DNA of 64,000 nt from Rhodococcus sp. P-2 (lineage in GTDB: Bacteria > Actinomycetota > Actinomycetes > Mycobacteriales > Mycobacteriaceae): the NCBI RefSeq assembly GCF_016598535.1, contig NZ_CP066779.1, positions 5,888,053 to 5,952,052 of the forward strand, written 5' to 3'. The notes under the pieces are model-generated. The model was not told the origin of the DNA. It saw only the letters and a list, made by a program, of their open reading frames with translations, and did no database searches. This document shows, one piece after another, positions 15,926-24,563 of the stretch (positions are counted from its first letter, which is position 1; each line of letters starts with the position of its first letter). The translations under genes and the position numbers were made by a program.

Positions 15926-17715
15926 GTGAGTACAGCGCCAAAGCCCAGTTCACCATCTCCGACAATGAGTCTGTGGTGCACACCGTCTTCACTCACGCCG
16001 AGCGCACGCCAGATCTGACGGTGTTCTCCCGCCCCAAGGGAGAGGATTGGGTAGACGTCACAGCCAAAGAGTTTGCCGAGCAGGTCACCGGCGTCGCAAA
16101 CGGTCTCATTGCAGCCGGGGTGCAGGCAGGCGACCGCGTCGCACTGCTCTCCGCGACCCGATACGAGTGGACGCTGTTCGACTTCGCCATCTGGGCTGCG
16201 GGCGCGGCTACCGTCCCGATCTACGATTCGTCGTCTCAGGGCCAGGTCAGCTGGATCCTCGAAGACTCCGAGGCCGTCATCGCGATCGTCGAAACCGGCG
16301 CGCACGAGCAGCTGTTCCAGGACGCGCCGAGCTCTCTCAAAGCCGTTATGCAGATCGACGACGGAGCAGTCGAAAAGCTGACCGCACAGGGCGCCGACGT
16401 AGACGACACCGAGCTGAAGAAGCGGCTCGCGGGCATCAAGGCCGACGATCTGGCGTCGCTCGTCTACACCTCCGGCACGACAGGTCGTCCCAAAGGATGC
16501 ATCCTCACGCATCGCAACTTCCTGTCCGAGGTGCGCGGGATTCTGACGGCATCGATCGGCAAGGTGGCGGTTCCGGGAAACCGAGTCCTGACCTTCCTGC
16601 CGCTCGCTCACGTGCTGGCTCGCGCGGTGTCCCTCGCGACGTTCGAAGCTGGTGCGTCGCAGGCGCACTGGTCCGACTTTGCCACCATTACAACTCAATT
16701 CGAGCGGTACAAGCCCAACACCATCCTCGGTGTTCCGCGTGTCTTCGAAAAAGTTCGTGACGGCGCAGCACGCAAGGCGGAGTCCGGTGGAAAGATTCCC
16801 GGCGCGATCTTCGCCTTCGCCGAAGCCACCGCCAAGGAGTACAGCCAAGCTCTCGACAAGGGCGGTCCTTCGCTGATCTTGAAGGCGAAGCACGCAGTGG
16901 CAGACAAGCTCGTGTATTCGAAGCTTCGTGAGGCTCTCGGCGGCGAGTGCTGGTTCGCGATCTCCGGCGGCGGCGCCCTCACTCCTGAGTTGGGACACTT
17001 CTTCCGTGGGCTCGGAGTTCCGATCTACGAAGGCTATGGCCTCACCGAAACCACTGCGGCGCACTGCGTCAACGTGCCGGGTGCTCAGAAGATCGGAACC
17101 GTCGGACAGCCGATGGGCGGCAACGGGGTTCGCATCGCCGAGGACGGCGAGATCGAACTCAACGGCGGGGTTGTCTTCAAGGGCTACTGGAAGAACGACA
17201 AGGCCACCGAAGAGTCGTTTGTCAACGGCTGGATGCGCACCGGGGATCTCGGTGAACTCGACAGCGACGGTTACCTTTCCATCACGGGACGCAAGAAGGA
17301 TCTACTGGTGACGGCGGGCGGCAAGAACGTCTCGCCCGGCCCGATGGAAGACCGTATCCGTTCGCATTCCATCGTCTCGCAGGCAGTCGTCGTCGGCGAC
17401 GGGAAGACCTACATCACGGCGCTGCTGACCGTCGACCCCGAGGTGTTCGAGAAGTGGAAGGCGGAGAACGGTAAGCCTTCTGGCGCGACCGTCGCCGAAC
17501 TACGTGACGACAAGGACCTTCGAGCGGAGCTGCAGAAGGCTGTCGACGACGCCAATGCCACTGTCTCGCATGCGGAGTCGATCAAGAAGTTCGTCATTCT
17601 CGATCGCGATCTGACCGAGGAAGACGGTGAGATGACAGCGACGCTCAAGATCAAGCGCAATGTCGTCGTCGATCGGTTCTCGAAGGAGATCGAAGGAATG
17701 TACGCGAAGAGCTAG
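15922..17715 (+). CDS. fadD15: Long-chain fatty-acid-CoA ligase (FadD15-like)
   Basis: A 597-residue AMP-forming acyl-CoA synthetase that activates long-chain fatty acids in two steps (acyl-AMP, then acyl-CoA). The AMP-binding P-loop is YTSGTTGRPKGCILTH, the adenylate motif GYGLTETTAAH follows, and the C-terminal hinge is GRKKDLLVTAGGKNVSPGP. Length and the GGNGVRIAEDGEIELNG segment fit the FadD15 group of mycobacteria and rhodococci. It starts on a GTG that overlaps the marR stop and converges with the HTH gene ending at 17712 (4-base overlap of stops). Confidence 0.88.
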   Translation: MSEYSAKAQFTISDNESVVHTVFTHAERTPDLTVFSRPKGEDWVDVTAKEFAEQVTGVANGLIAAGVQAGDRVALLSATRYEWTLFDFAIWAAGAATVPIYDSSSQGQVSWILEDSEAVIAIVETGAHEQLFQDAPSSLKAVMQIDDGAVEKLTAQGADVDDTELKKRLAGIKADDLASLVYTSGTTGRPKGCILTHRNFLSEVRGILTASIGKVAVPGNRVLTFLPLAHVLARAVSLATFEAGASQAHWSDFATITTQFERYKPNTILGVPRVFEKVRDGAARKAESGGKIPGAIFAFAEATAKEYSQALDKGGPSLILKAKHAVADKLVYSKLREALGGECWFAISGGGALTPELGHFFRGLGVPIYEGYGLTETTAAHCVNVPGAQKIGTVGQPMGGNGVRIAEDGEIELNGGVVFKGYWKNDKATEESFVNGWMRTGDLGELDSDGYLSITGRKKDLLVTAGGKNVSPGPMEDRIRSHSIVSQAVVVGDGKTYITALLTVDPEVFEKWKAENGKPSGATVAELRDDKDLRAELQKAVDDANATVSHAESIKKFVILDRDLTEEDGEMTATLKIKRNVVVDRFSKEIEGMYAKS

Positions 17716-18092
17716 GCGCGTTTGGGGAACTGCTCGCGGTAAGCCATCACGTCATCGAGGCGGAACCTGCGGTGGGTGCCGCGTAGTTCGATCGGGAGTT
17801 TCCCGGCGTCGGCGAGTTTGCGCACATACGTGTCCGAAACGCCGAGGATCTCTGCTGCCTGCGAGGTGGTGAGGAGTTCTGCGACGGGCCCGAGGGCGAC
17901 GCTGTCGCCGGCAGCGAGGTAGGTCAGGAGCTGCACGACGGCGTCGCCGACCGATGGCGGAATCTCGATGCTCACGCCGTCGAACACCAGCGTGGTCGTG
18001 TCCGTCGAGGTTGCGGCTCTCTCGGCCAGAGCTGTCTTGATTCGCTCGGCAGCGTCGCCGTCGACTGCGGAAACGATGTGGTCGATGCTCAC
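17712..18092 (-). CDS. Excisionase-type HTH protein (orphan antitoxin-like)
   Basis: A 126-residue protein with a MerR/excisionase-like helix-turn-helix near the C-terminus: LLTTSQAAEILGVSDTYVRK, then GTHRRFRLDDVMAYRE. Proteins of this shape usually serve as antitoxins to PIN-domain toxins encoded just downstream. Here the gene ends against fadD15 and no toxin is present. The GTG at 18092 has GGAG 9 bases upstream and was preferred to a longer frame from 18125. It may be the remainder of a toxin-antitoxin pair or an independent regulator. Confidence 0.7.
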   Translation of the reverse strand: MSIDHIVSAVDGDAAERIKTALAERAATSTDTTTLVFDGVSIEIPPSVGDAVVQLLTYLAAGDSVALGPVAELLTTSQAAEILGVSDTYVRKLADAGKLPIELRGTHRRFRLDDVMAYREQFPKRA

Positions 18093-18276
18093 GCGGTATA
18101 TCTCCGATCGAAGGCAGTGTCGCAAGCATAGACAGCGACAGTGTCCGTCGGCACGCTGGCTAGCGCCGTGTGCGTTGCATTACATGAGTGCCGTGAGTGG
18201 AAAACTATTTACCCACGTAGATCGGAATTCGAAGGTTTTGGCGCCCAAAGATATTCGACTCGACGCATATGTAACT

Positions 18277-18290
18277 CACCAAATTTGGTG
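18277..18290. promoter_or_regulatory. Perfect 14-bp palindrome upstream of the RHH gene
   Basis: CACCAAATTTGGTG is a perfect inverted repeat with no spacer, 23 bases before the GTG at 18314. Ribbon-helix-helix dimers bind such short symmetric sites, so this is a good candidate operator for autoregulation of the next gene. Confidence 0.5.
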
Positions 18291-18313
18291 TACCCGCAAG
18301 TAACATCCTGAGC

Positions 18314-18559
18314 GTGGCTAGACGATCGGTAACGGTGAGATTCGACGTAGAGGAACTGAGGGCCCTAGAGACCCTCCAAGAGCTCACGGGCGCGGACATT
18401 TCCAGCGTCATACGTGAAGCTGTGATCGAACATGCTCGTCGATGTGTTGTGCAGGGAAAGCCCCGCGACATCACCGAGCGACGTAAATCGCTGACCTTGC
18501 AGGAAGCCTTCGCCAAGTACTCCGCGTTGTGCACGGACGAGGAGCGGGAAGCGTCGTAG
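18314..18559 (+). CDS. Ribbon-helix-helix (CopG-like) DNA-binding protein
   Basis: An 81-residue protein. The N-terminal strand RRSVTVRFDVEELRALETL and helix ADISSVIREAVIEHARR fit the ribbon-helix-helix fold, in which two chains pair to form the DNA-reading strand. The remaining 30 residues are charged and could bind a partner. No toxin gene is adjacent, so it is more likely a small repressor. It lies 124 bases upstream of the flavoprotein gene and may control it. The start is a GTG. Confidence 0.7.
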   Translation: MARRSVTVRFDVEELRALETLQELTGADISSVIREAVIEHARRCVVQGKPRDITERRKSLTLQEAFAKYSALCTDEEREAS

Positions 18560-18683
18560 CGCTCTGTCGATGCGGCGGTGACTGGTTGAGTTCACAGTGA
18601 TTCTGACTGTGGCGCTGGGTAGTTCGTTCGAGGAATATTGCGGCAACAGAAGTGTTGCGTAGACCTCTGACAGGAGCTGGCCA

Positions 18684-20273
18684 GTGACGGACGTCCTCGA
18701 AATCTCCACCGATGTATTGGTGATCGGTGGTGGCCCCGCCGGCGCATGGGCAGCGTTGCGCGCGGCCAAGGCCGGTGCAGACGTCGTCCTGGTCGACAAG
18801 GGCTATTGCGGAACGAGTGGCGCAACGGCCCCCTCCGGAACGGGTGTTTGGTACGTCGAACCGGATGCGACTGCACGTGAGCGGGCAAAGGCCGGACGCG
18901 AGGCGCTCGGCGGATATCTGGCCGACCACCACTGGATGGACCGCGTTCTCGAGCAGACCTACTCCAACATGGATCTCCTCGCGGTAGAGGGCAGATATCC
19001 CTTCCCCGTCGACACCAGCACGGGCAAGCAGATACGCACCGGCTTGCAGGGGCCTGAGTACATGCGGCGGATGCGCACCTGGATTCGTCGGGCCGGGGTG
19101 CGCATCCTCGACCATTCGCCGGCGCTGGAGTTGTTGGTGGACGACGCCGGGCGAGTTCGCGGAGCTGCGGGCTACCAACGCCACGAGCACCAGGACTACC
19201 GCGTTTCGGCAGGCGCCGTAGTGGTCGCCAGCGGAGGTTGTGCGTTTCTGTCCGGTGCGTTGGGCACCAATGTCGATACCGGTGACGGTGCATTGATGGC
19301 AGCCGAAGTCGGAGCGGAGTTCTCCGGCATGGAGTTCTCCAACGCGTACGGAGTCGCAGCGGCCGGATCGACGATCACCAAGACGGCTTACTACGCGTAC
19401 GCGACGTTCTTCCACGCCGACGGAAGCGTGCTCGAAGGTGCCGGTTCGGCGAAGGGGAGGTCCGTCATCGCCAGCACGTTGCGGAATGAGCCGGTCTTCG
19501 CGCAGATCGATCGGGCCGACGCTGAGGTGCAGCGTCGAATGAGGCTGGGGCAACCCAACTTCTTCCTGCAATTCGATCGCCGCGGAATCGATCCCTTCAC
19601 TGACAAATTCGAGGTCGGCATGCTCGCTGAAGGCACGGTGCGCGGCACGGGGGGAATCAACGTGGTCGACGACGATTGCGCGTCATCGGTTCCAGGACTG
19701 TTTGCCGCCGGGGACGCTGCGACCCGAGAGCGAATCTGCGGAGGGTTTACCGGCGGGGGAAGTCACAACGCCGCGTGGGCGATGTCTTCTGGTTCGTGGG
19801 CGGGCACCGGCGCCGCGCGCTATGCGCTGTCGGTCGGACGCGGGGCTACCAGTGGTCTACGCGGAGCCGGAACCGTCGGATTGCGTAATCCGGTACGAAC
19901 CGGGTTTGCTGCCGACGATGTGGTGAAAGCTGCTCAGGCGCAGCTGATTCCCTTCGACAAGAACTACCTCCGCAGCGGTGATCGAGTATCCGCAGCGCTC
20001 GGTGAGCTCGAATCGCTGTGGGGTGCAGTGAGTGCGGATCTGGGCGCGGATCCAGCGGGTCGGATGGCGGCGCGGCAGGCTGCCGCAATCACGGCCGTCG
20101 GTCGCTGGATGTATCACTCGACGCTGGCGCGGACCGAGACTCGGGGAATGAGCAAGCGGGACGATTATCCCGAACTCGATGTGACGCAGCACCATCACGT
20201 TCTTACCGGCGGTTTGGATTCGGTGTGGACCCGAACTTCTGAATCTGCCGGGTCTGCACTGGTGACGTCATGA
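18684..20273 (+). CDS. FAD-dependent oxidoreductase, fumarate reductase/AprA-like
   Basis: A 529-residue flavoprotein of the fumarate reductase/succinate dehydrogenase superfamily. The dinucleotide motif VLVIGGGPAGAWAALRAAK is near residues 13-31, the strand DVVLVDKGYCGTSGAT follows, and the C-terminal FAD loop is VPGLFAAGDAATRERICGG. It is coupled through ATGA to a two-cluster ferredoxin, an arrangement like the AprA/AprB adenylylsulfate reductase pair, but shorter and without an assimilatory sulfur operon nearby. It probably moves electrons between a small organic or sulfur substrate and the ferredoxin; the substrate is unknown. The GTG start has AGGAG upstream. Confidence 0.8.
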   Translation: MTDVLEISTDVLVIGGGPAGAWAALRAAKAGADVVLVDKGYCGTSGATAPSGTGVWYVEPDATARERAKAGREALGGYLADHHWMDRVLEQTYSNMDLLAVEGRYPFPVDTSTGKQIRTGLQGPEYMRRMRTWIRRAGVRILDHSPALELLVDDAGRVRGAAGYQRHEHQDYRVSAGAVVVASGGCAFLSGALGTNVDTGDGALMAAEVGAEFSGMEFSNAYGVAAAGSTITKTAYYAYATFFHADGSVLEGAGSAKGRSVIASTLRNEPVFAQIDRADAEVQRRMRLGQPNFFLQFDRRGIDPFTDKFEVGMLAEGTVRGTGGINVVDDDCASSVPGLFAAGDAATRERICGGFTGGGSHNAAWAMSSGSWAGTGAARYALSVGRGATSGLRGAGTVGLRNPVRTGFAADDVVKAAQAQLIPFDKNYLRSGDRVSAALGELESLWGAVSADLGADPAGRMAARQAAAITAVGRWMYHSTLARTETRGMSKRDDYPELDVTQHHHVLTGGLDSVWTRTSESAGSALVTS

Positions 20274-20593
20274 TCGAGCTGGTGTCTGCGCCTGACTGCA
20301 TTGGCTGCGACAAGTGCGTAGACGTCTGTCCCACAGATGTTTTCGATCGGACGCGGTCGGGCGTCCCGGTGATAGCGCGCCAATCGGATTGCCAGACCTG
20401 CTTCATGTGTGAGGCATATTGCCCGACGGATGCGCTATACGTGCATCCGCAATCCACACCGCTGGAAACGGCCGACGTGATCGAGGAAGATCACGTCGGC
20501 CGCTACCGAGAGAAAATCGGATGGGGCAAAGGGAGGGCGCCCGGGTCGCTGACTGCGGTGGGTCCCGAGGTGCCCCGTCCGGTCACGACCTGA
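20270..20593 (+). CDS. Two-[4Fe-4S] ferredoxin partner of the flavoprotein
   Basis: A 107-residue ferredoxin with two complete cluster motifs: CIGCDKCVDVCP (Cys 10, 13, 16, 20) and CQTCFMCEAYCP (Cys 41, 44, 47, 51). The C-terminal 50 residues form an extension rich in polar residues, as in AprB-like subunits. The 4-base overlap with the flavoprotein indicates a stable complex, with this subunit as electron carrier. Its last bases overlap the convergent alcohol dehydrogenase gene by 11. Confidence 0.85.
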   Translation: MIELVSAPDCIGCDKCVDVCPTDVFDRTRSGVPVIARQSDCQTCFMCEAYCPTDALYVHPQSTPLETADVIEEDHVGRYREKIGWGKGRAPGSLTAVGPEVPRPVTT

Positions 20594-21638
20594 CGAGAAT
20601 CTTGACTGCAGTGTCGTTGTGCTCGATCAGAGTGGTGAACCCTTCGGCGATCAACTCTTCGAGCTGAATACGACCGGTGATGAACGGGGCCAGATCGACG
20701 ACACCGTCCTGGACCATCTTGATGACCGCTTCATGGTCGCGTACATACGCGATGGTTCCGCGTAGATCGATTTCCTTGAGGACCAGCTTCTGCATGTCGA
20801 TGGTCGCAGGCTTGCCCCAAATCGACACGTTGACAACAACTCCAGCAGGCCGGACCGTGTCGAGCATGGTGTCGAGGACCGCGTTGACGCCTGCGCACTC
20901 GAAGCCGATGTCCGCGCCGATGCCTCCGCTGAGTTCGAGGACACGCGCTTTGACGTCTTCGGTGGTGGGATCGATGACGTAGTCGGCGACGCCACTGGAG
21001 AGGGCCTTGGCCTTGCGGGCTTCGCTGAGTTCGGTGACGATCGTCGTGACACCCAGCCCATTGAGAACTGCCGCAACGAGGAGTCCGATCGGTCCAGCTC
21101 CGCCCACGATGGCGACGTTGCCGCTTTCGGCTCCACTGCGTACGACTGCGTGATGAGCGACACTCAACGGTTCGATGAGAGCTGCCTCGTCGAGCGGGAT
21201 GTTGCCGATCTTGTGGATCCATCGACGATCGACGACGACCTTCTCACTGAGCCCGCCACCTCCGCCGGCCAAGCCGATGAACCCCATCTTCGTACACAGG
21301 TGGTAGTTGCCCGCCTTGCACGGGGCGCACTCGTTGCAGACGAAGTACGGCTCGACGACGACATTTTCGCCGACCTCGACGTCCGTGACACCTTCGCCGA
21401 CCTCTTCGACGGTGCCGGAGAACTCGTGGCCCATCGTGACCGGCGCATTCTCGTGTGAGAGTGGATGCGGGTGTCCGGGTGCGGAGATGAAGATCGGTCC
21501 CTCGAGGTACTCGTGGAGATCGGTGCCGCAGATTCCGCACCATGCGACCTTCAGCTTGACTGTTCCTGGCCGCAATTCGGGCTCAGGGATCTCTTCGATC
21601 CGGATGTCTTTCTGCCCGTGGAACCGTGCTGCCTTCAT
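20583..21638 (-). CDS. Zinc-dependent alcohol dehydrogenase, 2,3-butanediol dehydrogenase type
   Basis: A 351-residue medium-chain dehydrogenase. Catalytic zinc ligands are in CGICGTD and GHEFSG, the structural zinc loop has four Cys in CNECAPCKAGNYHLC, and the NAD-binding turn is VAIVGGAGPIGLLVAAVL. The sequence around HEYLEGPIFISAPGHPHPLS is characteristic of (R,R)-butanediol dehydrogenases, which interconvert acetoin and 2,3-butanediol; L-threonine or sorbitol dehydrogenases are relatives. ATG 21638 was chosen over a frame opening at 21653 because it begins at the conserved MKAARFHG start. Confidence 0.85.
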   Translation of the reverse strand: MKAARFHGQKDIRIEEIPEPELRPGTVKLKVAWCGICGTDLHEYLEGPIFISAPGHPHPLSHENAPVTMGHEFSGTVEEVGEGVTDVEVGENVVVEPYFVCNECAPCKAGNYHLCTKMGFIGLAGGGGGLSEKVVVDRRWIHKIGNIPLDEAALIEPLSVAHHAVVRSGAESGNVAIVGGAGPIGLLVAAVLNGLGVTTIVTELSEARKAKALSSGVADYVIDPTTEDVKARVLELSGGIGADIGFECAGVNAVLDTMLDTVRPAGVVVNVSIWGKPATIDMQKLVLKEIDLRGTIAYVRDHEAVIKMVQDGVVDLAPFITGRIQLEELIAEGFTTLIEHNDTAVKILVRS

Positions 21639-21795
21639 TGATCCGCACCTCACTTCGTTGTGAATCCCCTGGTAGATCGACGTTAGGCCGATTATCGGCG
21701 CGGGTGAAGGGTTGCAACGGAATGCAATGGGGTGGAACCGATCGGTGCTGGGGAGCGTCTAATCCTGTGAGCGGGCCGCGAATGAGGGGAGTGCT

Positions 21796-22308
21796 GTGGG
21801 AGTGAGGGGTGCAGTGGTCTTGGTCGCGGCCGCACTGTTGGTCGGGGGTTGTTCCTCAACGGTCGAGGGGCATGCAGTAGGAGCTGTCGAGGCTGTCGGG
21901 CTATTCGACCCTTGTAGCGGGATTAGCGACAGCGCCTTGCGCCACGTCGGCGTCGATCCGGCGACTGAAGAACGCGGGATTCTTGGAGTTCAGATTCCAC
22001 GATTCGAAATCTGCTCATGGAAAGGGACGGGAATTTCGCTGAGCGTCTGGTCAACTGACTATTCTCTCGACGAAGTCGAAGCGAACACCAACAATGCCGA
22101 TGTTACGACTGTGAGTGTTCATGGCGGCCCTGCTATCCAATTCGGCCAGCGGGACGATGACACCGGGCGGATTTGCTCGGTAGCTTGGACGACCAATCAG
22201 GGGGTGCTGATCGTTCGGATCGCCCCAGATTTCGGTGAGACACCGGTCGACCCGTGTGGACTCGCCGCGAAGTCTGCCGACAAACTCTTCCCGGAGCTCC
22301 CCAGATGA
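21796..22308 (+). CDS. DUF3558 lipoprotein (cassette A)
   Basis: A 170-residue exported lipoprotein: hydrophobic signal ending LLVGGC with lipidation at Cys19, then the DUF3558 pattern FDPCSGISDSALRHVGVDP and ICSWKG. DUF3558 lipoproteins are common in Mycobacteriales and have no established function. GTG start with GAGGGGAG upstream. A paralogue lies at 26421 with the same following gene, so this is one of two copies of a two-gene cassette. Confidence 0.8.
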   Translation: MGVRGAVVLVAAALLVGGCSSTVEGHAVGAVEAVGLFDPCSGISDSALRHVGVDPATEERGILGVQIPRFEICSWKGTGISLSVWSTDYSLDEVEANTNNADVTTVSVHGGPAIQFGQRDDDTGRICSVAWTTNQGVLIVRIAPDFGETPVDPCGLAAKSADKLFPELPR

Positions 22309-22338
22309 ATCGCTCGCTTGATGAAGGTGGTGCTACGA

Positions 22339-22692
22339 ATGAGTTCATTTGAGAGCTACGGGGCCGAGGTTTCGTTCTCGCTGGATCCGGACACGGCGCG
22401 ATTGCTAGTTACGGCTTGCGGCGAATACCGAATGACATTGGAGCATTTGTCTGTTGCTGCTGGGAAACTGAGTTGGGTTGGTGGTTTCGGGACGCTCGAA
22501 TCAGGTCGAGCACTGCAGGTTAAGTTCGAGGAGAAAGCGGTCGGCGGCCCCGATGCGCTGGTCGATGTGTTGGCGAGTCATATCGCGGTCGTGGAGGCAA
22601 TGCAAGCTCAGTTTCAAGCCTGCATCGACAACGCATTGGATCAGGAGTCGTCGAACGTCTCGACTTTGAGGTCGATCGACCAACCGAACTGA
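22339..22692 (+). CDS. 117-residue helical protein of cassette A
   Basis: A helical, 117-residue protein of unknown function. The ATG at 22339 has GAAGGTGG 7 bases upstream, preferred to TTG 22318 or ATG 22321. The segment KFEEKAVGGPDALVDVLASH followed by IAVVEAMQAQFQACID is shared with the equally long protein at 26993 (KFSKKAVGGEDSLEKSLNSH). Size and helical content recall WXG100-like or other ESX-associated small proteins, but no WxG motif is present. It probably acts with the DUF3558 lipoprotein. Confidence 0.65.
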   Translation: MSSFESYGAEVSFSLDPDTARLLVTACGEYRMTLEHLSVAAGKLSWVGGFGTLESGRALQVKFEEKAVGGPDALVDVLASHIAVVEAMQAQFQACIDNALDQESSNVSTLRSIDQPN

Positions 22693-22693
22693 G

Positions 22694-23047
22694 TCAATGG
22701 ATGTGTTGCTGCCAATCGGCCGGGACACGACCCTTAGGCCCCGGCGTTGGCTGATCTACGGGATGTGAAGTGGGCGCAGCCAATTCCGGTCCGTCGTATG
22801 CCTCGTTGGTTTCGAAGCTCCAGAACCAATCCTCGCCAGGTTCGTAGCTCTGCATGAATGGATGCTTCGTCGAGGCCGCATGCTTGCTCGCGTGCTGTGA
22901 CGGTGAGGAGTCGCAACAACCGACGTGACCACACTGCGCGCATCGACGCAGGTGCACCCACCAACCGCCGCTCGCATCGCATTCGACGCATCCCGCGCCA
23001 CTGGGCGGCACGCTCGGATCGATCCCCGCTGGAAGTCCGTCGGTCAT
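22694..23047 (-). CDS. UBP-type zinc finger protein
   Basis: A 117-residue protein made almost entirely of a UBP-type (ubiquitin-protease/HDAC6-type) zinc finger: C20-x2-C23, C36-x2-C39, C44, and His at 52, 56 and 62, in the context CAQCGHVGCCDSS and STKHPFMQSY. In eukaryotes this fold grips C-terminal Gly-Gly tails; in bacteria the role is unknown, and binding of a protein or peptide C-terminus is possible. It is the last gene of a three-gene reverse operon behind the kinase, so it is likely an output or partner of that pathway. Confidence 0.8.
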   Translation of the reverse strand: MTDGLPAGIDPSVPPSGAGCVECDASGGWWVHLRRCAQCGHVGCCDSSPSQHASKHAASTKHPFMQSYEPGEDWFWSFETNEAYDGPELAAPTSHPVDQPTPGPKGRVPADWQQHIH

Positions 23048-23117
23048 GGTCCACCCTCTCGCTGACTGAAGTCGGTCATTTCATCGTGCGCTTTGCCTAC
23101 CGGCCGTGCAAGGGCGA

Positions 23118-24554
23118 CTAGTCGTCGCGCGTATCCCGCGGTGGGCCCGCGATAGGCAACAAAACTCTGAACCGGGTGTTACCGGGCTCCGACGTCACCC
23201 GCAGTTCGCCACGGTGCTTGCCAACCACAATTCGCCACGAAATATCAAGACCGAGACCGGTTCCCTCGCCAACAGGCTTAGTCGTGAAGAACGGTTCGAA
23301 GATCCTGTCGATGACGTCATCGGGAATCCCGGCACCGGTGTCGCAGATCTCGATGCACACGCGGTCGCCATCGCGGCTTGTCCGAACGGTGAGTGTTCCC
23401 GACCCGTCCATGGCAGACACCGCATTGTCGATGAGGTTGGTCCACACCTGATTGAGTTCGGCGGCGTACGCGTCGATCGGTGGCAGCGCGAGGTCGTATT
23501 CCTTGACGACTTCGATTCCGCTTCCGATCTTTTGCCCCAACATGATCAACGTGCTGTCGAGCAGTTCGTGGACGTCGATGGTCTGGAAGGGAGCGCGGTC
23601 CATCTGTGAATACTGTTTCGCCGCACCAACTAGCGTCGAGATTCTCGTTGTGGAATCTGCGATTTCGTTCATCAGGAGTTCGGATTCGATGGTGTAATTC
23701 AGCCAGCGAATTGCGCCTTCCAGCACCGACTCGTCCACGGCTGCAGCAACATTGTCGAGCCAAGCGGTGTCGAGACCAGCCTGCACGAAGGTCGGAGCCA
23801 GATCCCAACCCTCCCGAATCGAATGATCCTCGAACCATTCGCCCAACGAATCCTCCCGATCGGAGGCTTCGAGGGGCGTGAGCGTCGGCGCCTTGGCGAC
23901 AACTTCTGCAACTTCGTCCTGAAGTCGCATGAGCGTGACGAGGGCATCTCGGTCGTAGGTGCCTGACGCGACCATTCCCAGCTTGTGACGCATACCTGCA
24001 ACACGCTCGCGCAACGACGCCGTCGCTCGAACTGCCGCGGCTGCAGGATTATTGAGCTCGTGAGTCAATCCCGCCGACAGTGATCCAAGCGCCAGCAGTC
24101 GTTCTCGTTGGTCGATGATCTGCTGGGTGTTCTTCTTGCCGAAGAAGACACCCTCGAGTAGATGTACCGCCATCGGAAACCACTCGCGCATCGCGTTGCC
24201 GAATTTGTCGGCGTCCAGGACGAAAAACGTCGAAGGAGTCGTCACTCGCATCGACCCCGCGTAGACCTGCGGTACACGATCGCCGAGATACGCCGTCCAG
24301 CCTCCCGAGTAGACGCCACGCTGGGTGGTCCTGTTGATTTCGATGTCTTCGCCGCCCGACAGCTTGGACAGCACCACCTCGCCCTCGATCAGGACGTAGA
24401 AGCAGGTGGCAGGCTCACCTTCGAGGTAGACCTGACCTCGATCGATCTCGGTGATATGGCCTGCCTGGCACAGTGATTCGAGCTGATCGTCGGTGAGCTT
24501 CTCGAACAGGAACAGGGTGCGAAGCAGGTCGGGGCTGCATTCAGGAATGGACAT
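23118..24554 (-). CDS. Sensor histidine kinase with N-terminal cyclic-nucleotide-binding domain
   Basis: A 478-residue soluble kinase. Residues about 15-135 form a cNMP-binding (CRP-like) domain (GQVYLEGEPATCFYVLIEGE), followed by a dimerisation helix with phospho-acceptor His165 in GLTHELNNPAA, then the catalytic ATPase domain: N box VWTNLIDNAVSAM, G1 ICDTGAGIPDD, F box IFEPFFTTKP, G2 GEGTGLGLDIS. No membrane segment is visible. It starts 9 bases after the receiver/reductase fusion, whose receiver domain is the obvious phosphorylation target. Input could be a cyclic nucleotide or a redox ligand. Confidence 0.88.
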   Translation of the reverse strand: MSIPECSPDLLRTLFLFEKLTDDQLESLCQAGHITEIDRGQVYLEGEPATCFYVLIEGEVVLSKLSGGEDIEINRTTQRGVYSGGWTAYLGDRVPQVYAGSMRVTTPSTFFVLDADKFGNAMREWFPMAVHLLEGVFFGKKNTQQIIDQRERLLALGSLSAGLTHELNNPAAAAVRATASLRERVAGMRHKLGMVASGTYDRDALVTLMRLQDEVAEVVAKAPTLTPLEASDREDSLGEWFEDHSIREGWDLAPTFVQAGLDTAWLDNVAAAVDESVLEGAIRWLNYTIESELLMNEIADSTTRISTLVGAAKQYSQMDRAPFQTIDVHELLDSTLIMLGQKIGSGIEVVKEYDLALPPIDAYAAELNQVWTNLIDNAVSAMDGSGTLTVRTSRDGDRVCIEICDTGAGIPDDVIDRIFEPFFTTKPVGEGTGLGLDISWRIVVGKHRGELRVTSEPGNTRFRVLLPIAGPPRDTRDD

Positions 24555-24563
24555 CGAATCTCC

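Noticed and set aside
15736..17064. A 442-codon reverse-strand open frame
   Set aside because: Antisense to fadD15 and marR; no recognisable protein features.
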